NCBI RefSeq assembly: GCF_000730165.1
Contig: NZ_CP022111.1
Location: 186,001-250,000, forward strand
DNA from: Nitrospirillum viridazoti CBAmc
GTDB taxonomy: Bacteria > Pseudomonadota > Alphaproteobacteria > Azospirillales > Azospirillaceae
DNA length: 64,000 nt
Reading direction: 5' to 3'
This document shows, piece by piece, positions 17,776-25,884 of the stretch. The notes beneath the pieces are model-generated. The model was not told the DNA's origin and searched no databases. It worked only from the letters and a program-made list of their open reading frames with translations. Numbering within the stretch: position 1 is the stretch's first letter; each line of letters begins with the position of its first letter. The position numbers and the translations under genes were made by a program.

Positions 17776-18108
17776 TCAGGCCCCCTTGCCCGCCAGGTCC
17801 AGGCCGACTTCCAACTCGTGACGGCTGTTGACGGCATGGTCCAGCGCCTGACGCCCCTCGCCGGTCAGCTTGAAATAGCGTTTTGCCCGGCCGCCGCGCG
17901 TCGGTGTCGGCTCGCCCAGGTGGGACTCCAGCAGCTCCTTGGCCGTCAACCGGTCCAGGGTGGTGTAGACGGCGCCCAGCGTATGCTCCCGCCGGGTGCG
18001 GCGGCTCAGCTCATCGCGGATGGCCACGCCATAGGCACCATCGCCCAGGGCCAGGATCACCATCATCACTGCCTGTTCCAGCGTGCCCAACGTGTTCCTG
18101 CCCATCAC
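17776..18108 (-). CDS. PadR family transcriptional regulator
   Basis: 110-residue winged-helix repressor of the short PadR type: LGTLEQAVMMVILALGDGAYGVAIRDELSRR, LGAVYTTLDRLTAKELL, then the wing with RGGRAKRYFKLTGEGRQAL. It heads a minus-strand unit with paralogue 1. The upstream motif (18126-18143) recurs ahead of paralogue 2, so a two-promoter regulon is likely. Ligand unknown; the family often responds to phenolics or cell-envelope drugs. Confidence 0.88.
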   Translation of the reverse strand: MMGRNTLGTLEQAVMMVILALGDGAYGVAIRDELSRRTRREHTLGAVYTTLDRLTAKELLESHLGEPTPTRGGRAKRYFKLTGEGRQALDHAVNSRHELEVGLDLAGKGA

Positions 18109-18125
18109 GCCCCGCCCTGCTTCGT

Positions 18126-18143
18126 ATTTCTTCTACAATGTAT
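18126..18143. promoter_or_regulatory. PadR-type operator candidate, site 2
   Basis: ATTTCTTCTACAATGTAT lies 18-35 bp upstream of the padR start. It contains the dyad TACAATGTA (18134-18142) and shares its first 12 bases exactly with site 1 (reverse orientation). The surrounding DNA is clearly more A/T-rich than the genes. Confidence 0.55.
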
Positions 18144-18192
18144 ATTCGATCGGCGCAGGGCGTCAATGGGGTTGGCCGGGGAAGAAGGGGAT

Positions 18193-19023
18193 TCAAACCG
18201 CCCGGCCGACCAGGGCCACGCGGTTGGCCAGTTCCACCAGGCGGGGGCCCAGTTCCCTTTCCAGCCGCTCGGGCGTCAGCAGGTAGGATGGGCCGCCGCA
18301 GTTGAACGCCAGGGGCGGCTGGCCCGGTTGGGTGGGACGCAGGGGCACGGCGACGGAATTCACGCCCTGCACCCATTCGCCCACGTTCAGGCAAAAGCCG
18401 CGTGCCCGGATTTCCTCGGCGGAGCGCAGGATGCCCCGCTCCACCATGGGCCAGAACTCGTCGCCCGCCCGTTGGCGCAGGCGTTCCATCAGCGGGGCGC
18501 GGGTGGGCTGGTCCAGGGCCGCCAGATAGGCGCGGCCGATGCTGGACCGGCCCAGGGACAGCCGTGATCCGACATCCTGCTGCAGGCTGACCATGCCGGG
18601 CGCCCGGGCGCAGGCGATGTAGACCATGCTGAGGTCGTCGCGGCCGGCCAGGGCGGTCAGCACGCCGTCGCCGGCATGGTCGGCCAGAGCCTGCAGATAG
18701 GGCTGCGCCGTTTCGCGGATCTTCAGCCCGCCCAGGCAGGCATAGCCCAGGCCCAGCACGGCGACGCCCATGCGGTACTTGCCGCTGTCGGGCAGGTAAT
18801 CGAGATAGCCCAGCTTGGCCAGGGTGTAGGTCAGGCGCGAAACCGTGGCCTTGGGCAGGCCGCAGCGCTGGGCCAGGTCGGCATTGCCCAGGGGGCCGTC
18901 GGTGGGCTCGAAGCAGCGCAGGATGTCCAGGCCGCGCGACAGTGCCGTGACGAACTGCCGGTCACCACCGGCCTCATCACCCATCTCGTCCGTGACCGCA
19001 CCGCCGCGCTTCTTCAAGGCCAT
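18193..19023 (-). CDS. IclR family transcriptional regulator
   Basis: 276 residues. N-terminal winged HTH: SRGLDILRCFEPTDGPLGNADLAQRCGLPKATVSRLTYTL. C-terminal effector domain, ending near RLVELANRVALVG, in the style of IclR regulators of aromatic or fatty-acid catabolism. ATG 19023 is used; ATG 18984 is an alternative, since the GGAGG before 19023 is very close to the start codon. The nearby beta-oxidation operon with its ATTCCG/CGGAAT palindromes is the most plausible target, by position and motif only. Confidence 0.88.
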   Translation of the reverse strand: MALKKRGGAVTDEMGDEAGGDRQFVTALSRGLDILRCFEPTDGPLGNADLAQRCGLPKATVSRLTYTLAKLGYLDYLPDSGKYRMGVAVLGLGYACLGGLKIRETAQPYLQALADHAGDGVLTALAGRDDLSMVYIACARAPGMVSLQQDVGSRLSLGRSSIGRAYLAALDQPTRAPLMERLRQRAGDEFWPMVERGILRSAEEIRARGFCLNVGEWVQGVNSVAVPLRPTQPGQPPLAFNCGGPSYLLTPERLERELGPRLVELANRVALVGRAV

Positions 19024-19060
19024 TCCTCCCCGGGACGCCCACCTGCGTCCCCAGGACTGA

Positions 19061-19357
19061 TTATATGTCTCCGCCGCTGGAGGAAACGGCGAATGACTTT
19101 TCGATGAAGCGGAAATAGCGGTGCAACACGCCCCCGAAAAAGGCAATCAGCAGCAGGAGGCGGATGCTTTCCCAGGACGCCGGCGGCAGGCCCAGCCAGG
19201 CCAGGACGCCTCGCTCCGCCACCACGGGGGCCACTCCCCAGAAATCCGCCAGATTCAGGACCAGCAGGATGCCGACGACGGGCATCAGCAGGACGATGAA
19301 AGCCCGCCCTTTCCTCACGCGCGCCATGGCGCCGGATGACAACGCGGCATCGTGCAT
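19061..19357 (-). CDS. Small two-helix membrane protein, hypothetical
   Basis: 98 residues with two strongly hydrophobic segments (AFIVLLMPVVGILLVLNLADFW and SIRLLLLIAFFGGVLHRYF) separated by a short loop, and a basic start (MARVRKGR at 19327 is an alternative start). It lies between iclR and aroA on the same strand. No family recognised and no clear ribosome-binding site, so the gene call is tentative. Confidence 0.5.
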   Translation of the reverse strand: MHDAALSSGAMARVRKGRAFIVLLMPVVGILLVLNLADFWGVAPVVAERGVLAWLGLPPASWESIRLLLLIAFFGGVLHRYFRFIEKSFAVSSSGGDI

Positions 19358-19467
19358 GCTGAATAGCCCGGAAACGCCGCCACCGTTGATCGTCGGTCGC
19401 GCGCCGGTCGCAGTGTCAGATGACTACGGTGTCGTTGCAACCATAAGAAGAGACACTATGCGACGGG

Positions 19468-20733
19468 TTAGACCTCGTCTTTCAACTCCACGCCCAGGCC
19501 GGCCAGCGCCTTCCAGTAGCCGGGGTAGGTCTTGGCGACGCAGCCTGGGTCCAGGATGGTGATGTCGCGGATCTTCAGACCGGCCAGGGCGAAGCTCATG
19601 GCGATGCGGTGGTCGGCGTAGGTTTCGATGCGGGTGGGCAGGCTCTGGCCCGCCAGGCCGGGGTCGCTGGCCACAGCCAAGTCGTCGCCCTCCTCGACCG
19701 CCAGGCCGGGGCGGATGCGCGACAGTTCCGTCGCCAATGCCGCCACGCGGTCGCATTCCTTCACCCGCAGGTTGGTGATGCCGGTGAAGCGCACGGGCGT
19801 GGTGTTGAAGGCTGCCAACACGGCCAGGGTAGGGATGGCGTCCTGCATCTGCGACCCGTCGATGACGGCTGGCAGGTGGGGGAACAGGCGGATGAAGTCG
19901 TAGGCGCGGGCGTCCGGCTGGGTGAAGGCGTCGGCCGGGGTGCCCAGGTCGATGGCGCCGCCGGTCAGGGCTTCGGCCGCCCACAGGTAGGTCGCGGCCG
20001 AGGCGTCGGGCTCCACCGCGAAATCGGCGGCCTGATAGCCGGTGGCGGCGACGGTCCAGACGGTGTCGCTGGGGTGGGTCACCCGGGCGCCGAAGGCGGC
20101 CATGGCGGCGGTGGTCAGATCCACATAGCCCTTGGCGCCGATGTCGGCGCCGGTCAGCACCACGTCGGTGGGCTCGCGCCCCAGCGCGCCCATCATCAGC
20201 AGGGCGGAAACATATTGGCTGGACAGGCCGCCGTCGATCTCCACCCGGCCGCCGGCGTATCCGCCGGCATGGCCGCGCACGGTGACGGGCGGGCAGCCGG
20301 TGGGGGCGTTGATGGCGATACCCAGGGTCTTCAATGCCGCGACCAGGGGGGCGATGGGGCGCTTGCGCATATGCGCGTCGCCATCCACCACCATGGTGCC
20401 GTCCACAGCGGCGGCCACCGCCGCCGTCAGGAAGCGGGTGGCCGTGCCGGCGTTGCCCAGGAACAGGGGCTGGGCCGGCGCGTTCAGCCGGCCGGTGCCA
20501 TGGACGACGAAGGTGGTGTCGTCCGGCTCATCCACCGCGACACCCATGTCGCGCAGGGCCTGGGCCATATAGCGGGTGTCGTCGCTTTTCAGGGCGCCGG
20601 TCAGCCGGCTGGTGCCGGCCGCCAGACCCGCCAGCAGCAGGGCGCGGTTGGTGATGGACTTGGACCCCGGCGGCGCCACCCGGCCCTTCAGCGGACCCTG
20701 CGGCGGAATGATGGTTGTCGCGCCCGTACCCAT
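19468..20733 (-). CDS. aroA: 3-phosphoshikimate 1-carboxyvinyltransferase (EPSP synthase)
   Basis: 421-residue shikimate-pathway enzyme joining PEP to shikimate-3-phosphate. The N-terminal substrate loop PPGSKSITNRALLLA carries the invariant Lys25, and LFLGNAGTATRFL is the PEP-binding loop. The second of these is a GNAGTA (class I-like) loop rather than the GNAATG of CP4-type enzymes. The position corresponding to E. coli Pro101 is Phe here, so PEP-analogue sensitivity cannot be assumed. ATG 20733 is preferred because AAGGAAAAA precedes it; the frame continues six codons upstream. Confidence 0.94.
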   Translation of the reverse strand: MGTGATTIIPPQGPLKGRVAPPGSKSITNRALLLAGLAAGTSRLTGALKSDDTRYMAQALRDMGVAVDEPDDTTFVVHGTGRLNAPAQPLFLGNAGTATRFLTAAVAAAVDGTMVVDGDAHMRKRPIAPLVAALKTLGIAINAPTGCPPVTVRGHAGGYAGGRVEIDGGLSSQYVSALLMMGALGREPTDVVLTGADIGAKGYVDLTTAAMAAFGARVTHPSDTVWTVAATGYQAADFAVEPDASAATYLWAAEALTGGAIDLGTPADAFTQPDARAYDFIRLFPHLPAVIDGSQMQDAIPTLAVLAAFNTTPVRFTGITNLRVKECDRVAALATELSRIRPGLAVEEGDDLAVASDPGLAGQSLPTRIETYADHRIAMSFALAGLKIRDITILDPGCVAKTYPGYWKALAGLGVELKDEV

Positions 20734-20853
20734 TTTTTCCTTGTTCCTCAAGCGCCGGCGCGGCCATCCGGCCGCTTGGCTATCCTCTCTGCGCCCTTCG
20801 GTGCTCGCTCCGGCGCCTGCAGTCGCGGGCTCTCTCCTCGTCTGGGAGCCAAC

Positions 20854-22146
20854 TTAACCCTGGAACGGATCCCGCATCAGGATGGTGTCGTCGCGTTCGG
20901 GGCTGGTGGACAGCAGGGTCACCGGCGCTTCGATCAGTTCCTCGATGCGGCGGATGTACTTGATGGCCGTGGCCGGCAGGTCGGCCCAGGAGCGGGCGCC
21001 GTAGGTGCTTTCGGTCCAGCCCTGGAAGGTCTCGTAAATGGGCTCCACCTCGGCCTGGGCGGTCTGGCCGGCCGGCAGGTGGTGAATGACCTCACCCTTG
21101 TAACGATAACCGGTGCAGACCTTCAGCTCCTCGATGCCATCCAGCACGTCCAGCTTGGTCAGGGCGATGCCGTCGATGCCGCCCACCTTCACCGCCTGGC
21201 GCACCAGCACGGCGTCGAACCAGCCGCAGCGGCGCTTACGCCCGGTGACCACGCCGAACTCCTTGCCCTTGGCGCCGATCAGCTCACCGATGTCGTCGAA
21301 CAGCTCGGTGGGGAAGGGGCCGGAACCGACGCGGGTGGTGTAGGCCTTGGTGATGCCCAGCACATGCCCGACGGCGCCGGGGCCCATGCCGCTGCCGGCG
21401 GCGGCGTTGCCCGACACGGTGTTGGAGGAGGTCACGAAGGGATAGGTGCCGTGGTCCACGTCCAGCATGGCGCCCTGGGCGCCCTCGAACAGGATGCGCT
21501 TGCCCTGGGCGCGGGCCTCTTCCAGGCGCTGCCAGACGACGGCGCTGTAGGGCAGGATGCGCGGGGCGATCTCGCGCAGCTGGGCCAGCAGCTCGGCGCG
21601 GTCGATCTCGGGCGCGTTCAGGCCGCGCAGCAGGGCATTATGGTGGAACAGCAGCTGGTCGACCTTGTGCTCCAGCACGGCCTCGTCGGCCAGGTCGCAC
21701 AGGCGGATGGCGCGGCGGGCCACCTTGTCCTCGTACGCCGGGCCGATGCCGCGGCCGGTGGTGCCGATCTTGCCGGCGCCGCGCGCCTCCTCACGGGCCT
21801 TGTCCACTGCGCTGTGCAGCGGCAGGATCAGGGTGGCGTTCTCGGCCACGATCAGGCTTTCCGGGGTGATCTGCACGCCCTGGGCGGCGATGTTCTCGAT
21901 CTCACGCAGCAGGGCCCAGGGATCGACCACCACGCCGTTGCCGATGACCGACAGCTTGCCGGGGCGGACGACGCCGGAGGGCAGCAGCGACAGCTTGTAG
22001 GTGACGCCGTTGATGACCAGCGTGTGGCCGGCGTTGTGGCCGCCCTGGAAACGGACGATGACGTCGGCGCGGCTGGACAGCCAGTCGACGATCTTGCCCT
22101 TGCCTTCGTCACCCCACTGCGAGCCGACGACCGCGACATTGGCCAT
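20854..22146 (-). CDS. purA: Adenylosuccinate synthetase
   Basis: 430-residue GTP-dependent enzyme converting IMP and aspartate to adenylosuccinate, the first committed step to AMP. The start is the classic [19 protein letters not shown]-loop, followed by GGHNAGHT and [14 protein letters not shown]; the C-terminal region has [12 protein letters not shown]-like and [11 protein letters not shown] blocks. Length is normal. ATG 22146 follows GGGAGAAGC; an upstream in-frame extension is rejected because it lacks conservation. It is the second gene after hisZ on the minus strand (84-bp gap), an arrangement common in alphaproteobacteria. Confidence 0.96.
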   Translation of the reverse strand: MANVAVVGSQWGDEGKGKIVDWLSSRADVIVRFQGGHNAGHTLVINGVTYKLSLLPSGVVRPGKLSVIGNGVVVDPWALLREIENIAAQGVQITPESLIVAENATLILPLHSAVDKAREEARGAGKIGTTGRGIGPAYEDKVARRAIRLCDLADEAVLEHKVDQLLFHHNALLRGLNAPEIDRAELLAQLREIAPRILPYSAVVWQRLEEARAQGKRILFEGAQGAMLDVDHGTYPFVTSSNTVSGNAAAGSGMGPGAVGHVLGITKAYTTRVGSGPFPTELFDDIGELIGAKGKEFGVVTGRKRRCGWFDAVLVRQAVKVGGIDGIALTKLDVLDGIEELKVCTGYRYKGEVIHHLPAGQTAQAEVEPIYETFQGWTESTYGARSWADLPATAIKYIRRIEELIEAPVTLLSTSPERDDTILMRDPFQG

Positions 22147-22230
22147 GATGCTTCTCCCTCTAAAACGGCGCTCAATAGCAGGCACGGGGCGGCGATGCGG
22201 CACCCGCAGGATTTTCAAACAGGTGGACGC

Positions 22231-23382
22231 TCAGACCTCGACGGTCCAGCCGTCCCGCAGCAGGTGGCTGCAGCCCAGGCGCTTGGCCTCGGCCGCGTCA
22301 TCGTCCAGCGGCTCCAGCGCCGCCACCGTGTCCCAGCCCTTCTCGCGCAGGCGCTGGGCCTGGGCCGCCGGGGTACCGTGGGGCAGCAGCAGGCGGCGGG
22401 CCGGCGCCGGGCCGGGCACGGACTCAATGACCGTGTCGGTGAACAGGGTGAAGCCGGTGGCCGGTTCCCCCGCCAGGGTGCGATAGCGGCCGCCGCGCCC
22501 GATCTCGCCGCGCACGCCACGGGCGAAAATGGTGAAGCTGACGCCGGTCTGGTACTCGAACCCGCGCTGTTCCACGGGGTCGATCGTGATCTGGACGTGC
22601 GGGGCGGCGCTGACGATCAGGTTCACCACGGTGGCCAGGCGCTGGCGCTCCGGCTCCGCCTCCGCCGGCAGTTCGACGGCGGCCAGGGCCTCCACTGCGG
22701 CGGGGGCGTTGCCGCAGCACGCCATCACGCGGCCCAGCAGCTCGGCGGCGGCTCCGCCGATGGCGGCCAGGCCGGCGGCGTCGCGGTGGTCCAGGGCCTC
22801 GCGCGCGGCGCGCTGAGTGGCCTCATCCAGGCCCAGGGAACGGAACAACGCCGGCACCAGGGTGGGCACCGTCAGGTCCACGGTCAGGCCCTCGGCACCC
22901 AGGTTGGTCAGGGCTTCGGTCGCCAGCAGCACGATCTCGGCATCAGCCTCGGCGCGCAGGCTGCCGATCAGTTCCACGCCCACCTGGCCGAACTGGCGCT
23001 CATGGCGCAGTTGCGAGCCCTTCACGCGCAGCACCTGGCCGGCATAGGACAGGCGCAGGGGGCGGGGGGCTTTGCCCAGGCGGGTCTGGGCGATGCGGGC
23101 GACCTGCAGCGTCATGTCGGCCCGCAGGCCCATCATGCGCTGGGACACCGGATCCATCAGGCGGAAGGTCTGGTGCGCCAGCTTGGCGCCGGGCCCGGCC
23201 AGCAGACCCTCCTCGAACTCGATCAGCGGCGGCTTGACCCGGTCGTACCCATGGCGGCCGAAGTCCGCCATCAGCTGTTCCACGATGCGGGCCTCGTGCT
23301 GGGCGGCGGGCGGCAGAAGGTCGCGCAAGCCGGCCGGCAGCAGGGCCTTGGCCGCAATGGCCTCGTCGGCGCTGTCAGTCAT
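22231..23382 (-). CDS. hisZ: ATP phosphoribosyltransferase regulatory subunit
   Basis: 383-residue HisRS-like protein without tRNA-charging function that activates the short-form HisG in the first step of histidine synthesis. It has class II synthetase-like motifs (YDRVKPPLIEFEEGLL, FRLMDPVSQRMMGLRADMT, GQVLRVKG-x-x-LRHERQFGQVGVELIGS) but is shorter than HisS and lacks its anticodon domain. It implies that the genome has a short HisG elsewhere. It heads the hisZ-purA unit. Confidence 0.93.
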   Translation of the reverse strand: MTDSADEAIAAKALLPAGLRDLLPPAAQHEARIVEQLMADFGRHGYDRVKPPLIEFEEGLLAGPGAKLAHQTFRLMDPVSQRMMGLRADMTLQVARIAQTRLGKAPRPLRLSYAGQVLRVKGSQLRHERQFGQVGVELIGSLRAEADAEIVLLATEALTNLGAEGLTVDLTVPTLVPALFRSLGLDEATQRAAREALDHRDAAGLAAIGGAAAELLGRVMACCGNAPAAVEALAAVELPAEAEPERQRLATVVNLIVSAAPHVQITIDPVEQRGFEYQTGVSFTIFARGVRGEIGRGGRYRTLAGEPATGFTLFTDTVIESVPGPAPARRLLLPHGTPAAQAQRLREKGWDTVAALEPLDDDAAEAKRLGCSHLLRDGWTVEV

Positions 23383-23468
23383 AATGCAGAAGGGTCCCGG
23401 GCGTCGTAAGGGCGACAGTGCCCGTTACGGGTCTTTAATCGCTGGCCGCCCGGCACGCAATTGTTTAA

Positions 23469-23536
23469 GCCCCGCGCCCGCCGGGGAGGGGGCATGCGGG
23501 GCCAAACCTTGCCGTGCGCCTGCCCTCCGAGGGCAG
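23469..23536. repeat. Two hairpins in the hisZ / toxin-antitoxin intergenic region
   Basis: GCCCCGC (23469-23475) can pair with GCGGGGC (23496-23502), and CTGCCCT-CCG-AGGGCAG (23520-23536) is a perfect 7-bp stem. Both lie between the divergent hisZ and antitoxin genes. Role unknown. Confidence 0.35.
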
Positions 23537-23568
23537 AAGGAACTAAGGCGAAGGCTCTCGTATTCTGC

Positions 23569-23586
23569 GAGTAAGCGCTTATACTC
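23569..23586. promoter_or_regulatory. Dyad upstream of the toxin-antitoxin pair
   Basis: GAGTA-AGCGCTTA-TACTC: 5-bp arms around an AGCGCT core, 32 bp before the antitoxin ATG, in an A/T-rich promoter patch. RHH antitoxins usually repress their own promoters at such dyads. Confidence 0.4.
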
Positions 23587-23617
23587 TTATATGGTTATCC
23601 GCCTATAGGCCGCGCCC

Positions 23618-23884
23618 ATGTCCGACACCTCTTCTGAAACAACGCGCTGGAGCGTTTCGGTTTCTAAAAAGACCGATATCGCCGTTCGCACTTTCCTGGC
23701 TCAACGTGGCATGAAGAAAGGCGATCTCTCCAAGTTCATTGAGGAGGCGGTCAAGTGGCGGGTGTTCGAGCAGACCATGGCGGAGGCACGTGGCGGGTTC
23801 GATGACATGTCGCCAGACGATCTGGATGATCTCCTGAACGAAGCCGTCGCCGCGACGCGGCAAGATCGCACGCCCAAAGCCTGA
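23618..23884 (+). CDS. Ribbon-helix-helix antitoxin-like protein
   Basis: 88 residues. The segment TRWSVSVSKKTDIAVRTFLAQRGMKKGDLSKFIEEAVKWR fits the beta-alpha-alpha RHH fold of Arc/VapB-type DNA-binding antitoxins. The acidic C-terminal half (DDMSPDDLDDLLNEAV) is suited to toxin binding. It ends 7 bp before the PIN toxin. It probably neutralises the toxin and autorepresses through the dyad at 23569-23586. Confidence 0.8.
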   Translation: MSDTSSETTRWSVSVSKKTDIAVRTFLAQRGMKKGDLSKFIEEAVKWRVFEQTMAEARGGFDDMSPDDLDDLLNEAVAATRQDRTPKA

Positions 23885-23891
23885 CTGACCG

Positions 23892-24317
23892 GTGCGCGTC
23901 GTCGTTGATACCAACGTCCTGATTAGCGCGCTGCTGGCAAAAGCCTCACTGCCGGCTCGCTTGGTGACCCTTTGGCGAGAGGGGCGCTTCAACCTGCTTG
24001 TCTCGACGCCCCAGTTGGACGAGTTGATGCGTGTCACCCGCTACCCGAAGATACGGGCGCGTCTGCCGCCGGTCATAGCGGGTCAGTTGATCAATGACAT
24101 GCGTGAGATTGCGGAGATTGTGGAGCCTTTGCCGACAGTCTCCGCCTCACCCGATCCCTTTGACAATTACCTGCTGGCCACCGCATTGGCAGGTGACGCG
24201 GATTTCCTGATTACCGGCGATAAACAGGATTTGCTGAGCCTACGGCGGTTCGAGGGCACTAAAATTCTGACTGTTCGTGACTTTCTGACCTTATTCGGAT
24301 TGATGCCGCCAACTTAA
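23892..24317 (+). CDS. PIN-domain toxin component (TIGR00305-like putative RNase)
   Basis: 141 residues with GTG start. PIN-domain acidic residues are visible: Asp6 in VVVDTNVLISALL, Glu in LDELMRV, and the C-terminal DPFDNYLLATALAGDADFLITGDKQDL. These match Mg-dependent PIN ribonucleases used as toxins. It is paired with the RHH gene in one transcript. The GTG start and 7-bp gap suggest coupled, weaker translation of the toxin. Cellular target unknown. Confidence 0.83.
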   Translation: MRVVVDTNVLISALLAKASLPARLVTLWREGRFNLLVSTPQLDELMRVTRYPKIRARLPPVIAGQLINDMREIAEIVEPLPTVSASPDPFDNYLLATALAGDADFLITGDKQDLLSLRRFEGTKILTVRDFLTLFGLMPPT

Positions 24318-24328
24318 GGCCAAGAAGG

Positions 24329-24348
24329 GAGGGGGCTTTTGCCCCCTC
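24329..24348. terminator. Hairpin between convergent toxin and hss genes
   Basis: Perfect 8-bp stem GAGGGGGC / GCCCCCTC with loop TTTT, overlapping the last bases of hss. It lies between convergent genes and probably serves as a bidirectional terminator, though no long T-run follows. Confidence 0.5.
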
Positions 24349-25771
24349 ACACAACCCGCACGTTCTTGAACTGCCAGGCGTCGTCGCGGTCCAGGTCCTC
24401 GGGGAACAGGGTTTCGCGGCCGTCCAGCGGGGTCCAGTCGGTGTAGACGCCAACCACGGGCCCCAGGTAGGGCGTGGCGATTTCCATGACCCGCTCGAAC
24501 GAGACCTCGTCGGCCTCGACGGGGCCTTGCGTCGGGTTCTCCAGGGCCCAGACCATGCCGCCCAGGACGGTAGCGCAGACCTGCAGGCTGGTGGCGTTGT
24601 TGTAGGGCACCAACTCGCGCGCCTCGGCCACGGTCAGCTGCGAGCCGTACCAATAGGCGCCCTTCTCGTGGCCGCACAACAGCACGCCCAGCTCGTCGAT
24701 GCCGTCGACGATCTCGGTCATCAGCAGGCGCTGCCGCTCCTGCTGCACATAGCCCTTGCCCACAAATTCGTGGATCGAGGTGATGGCGTCGTCGCAGGGG
24801 TGATAGGCGTAGTGGCAGGTCGGGCGGTAGGCCACGCTGCCGTCCTCGTTACGCGCCGTGAAATAGTCGGCGATGGAGATGGCCTCGTTATGCGTGACCA
24901 GGAAGCCGTGGAAGGGGCCTTCCATCGGCGTCCAGGTGCGCACCTTGGTGCTGATGCCCGGGCGGTTCAGGAAAATGGCCGCCTGGCTGCCGAACGCGTG
25001 GCGCTGGCCGTCGGCGGGGAAGTGGCGCTCATGCGTGCCCCAGCCCAGCTCCGCCGGCTGGCAGCCTTCGCTGACGAAACCGTCGATGGACCAGGTGTTG
25101 ACGAACTCGCCCCGCTCGCGCGGGCGGTCGGCCACCTGGGTGTCGCGCTCGGCCACATGCACGGTCTTGATGTTCAGGCGCTGCGCCAGGCGGGCCCAGC
25201 CGTCGCGCGTGGTGGGCACGGCCACGTCCAGGCCATTGTCCTGGGCGATGTTCAGCAGCGCCTGCTTCATGAAGTGCGACACCAGCCCCGGGTTGGCGCC
25301 GTGGGTCAGCACGGCGGTAGGGCCACCGGGATAGCGGGTCTTCAGCTCCAGCGCCGCTTCGCGCAGGGCGTAGTTGCTGCGCAGCGACGGCGACAGGCTG
25401 GGGTCGGTGTAGCCGCCCACCCAGGGTTCGATGCAGGTGTCGAGGTAGAAGGCGCCGGCCTCCTGGCACAGCTCCACCAGCGCCAGGGAGGAGACATCGA
25501 CCGACAGGTTCAGGACGAAGTCGCCCTTGCGCAGCAGCGGCACCAGAATGTCGCGGTGATTGTCGCGGGTCAGGGGGCGGATCTGGAAATCCACCTGATA
25601 ATGGGCCGCCTCATCCCGGCCGCGCGCGTCGGCCGTGATGATGGTGATGCGGTCGGCGGTGATGTCCAGGTGCCGCAGCACCAGGGGAAGCACGCCTTGG
25701 CCGATACTGCCGAAACCGATGATATAAAGTCGCCCGGGGATGGCGGCATGTTTCACGGAATGGGACATCAT
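24347..25771 (-). CDS. hss: Homospermidine synthase
   Basis: 474-residue NAD-dependent enzyme that makes sym-homospermidine from two putrescines (or putrescine plus spermidine), the typical alphaproteobacterial polyamine. The N-terminal Rossmann motif is LYIIGFGSIGQGVLPL. Further conserved blocks are YLDTCIEPWVGGY, LTHGANPGLVSHFMKQAL and CHYAYHPCDDA. ATG 25771 is chosen because GGAGAG precedes it. It lies 113 bp downstream of the ornithine decarboxylase, so substrate supply and use are encoded together. Confidence 0.94.
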   Translation of the reverse strand: MMSHSVKHAAIPGRLYIIGFGSIGQGVLPLVLRHLDITADRITIITADARGRDEAAHYQVDFQIRPLTRDNHRDILVPLLRKGDFVLNLSVDVSSLALVELCQEAGAFYLDTCIEPWVGGYTDPSLSPSLRSNYALREAALELKTRYPGGPTAVLTHGANPGLVSHFMKQALLNIAQDNGLDVAVPTTRDGWARLAQRLNIKTVHVAERDTQVADRPRERGEFVNTWSIDGFVSEGCQPAELGWGTHERHFPADGQRHAFGSQAAIFLNRPGISTKVRTWTPMEGPFHGFLVTHNEAISIADYFTARNEDGSVAYRPTCHYAYHPCDDAITSIHEFVGKGYVQQERQRLLMTEIVDGIDELGVLLCGHEKGAYWYGSQLTVAEARELVPYNNATSLQVCATVLGGMVWALENPTQGPVEADEVSFERVMEIATPYLGPVVGVYTDWTPLDGRETLFPEDLDRDDAWQFKNVRVV

Positions 25772-25884
25772 AAACTCTCCGGGCTTTACCAACGGTTGAC
25801 CGACCGTCTGTTGCTGTCGCGAATTCGCCGGCGTTCCTTCACGGGCGCCGGCCCCTCTGTTGAATTAAGAGCGCCGTGTTTGCC

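Noticed and set aside
19609-23409. A 1266-codon open frame on the plus strand across aroA, purA and hisZ
   Set aside because: It runs antisense through three well-conserved genes and their gaps; its composition is typical of antisense frames in high-GC DNA.
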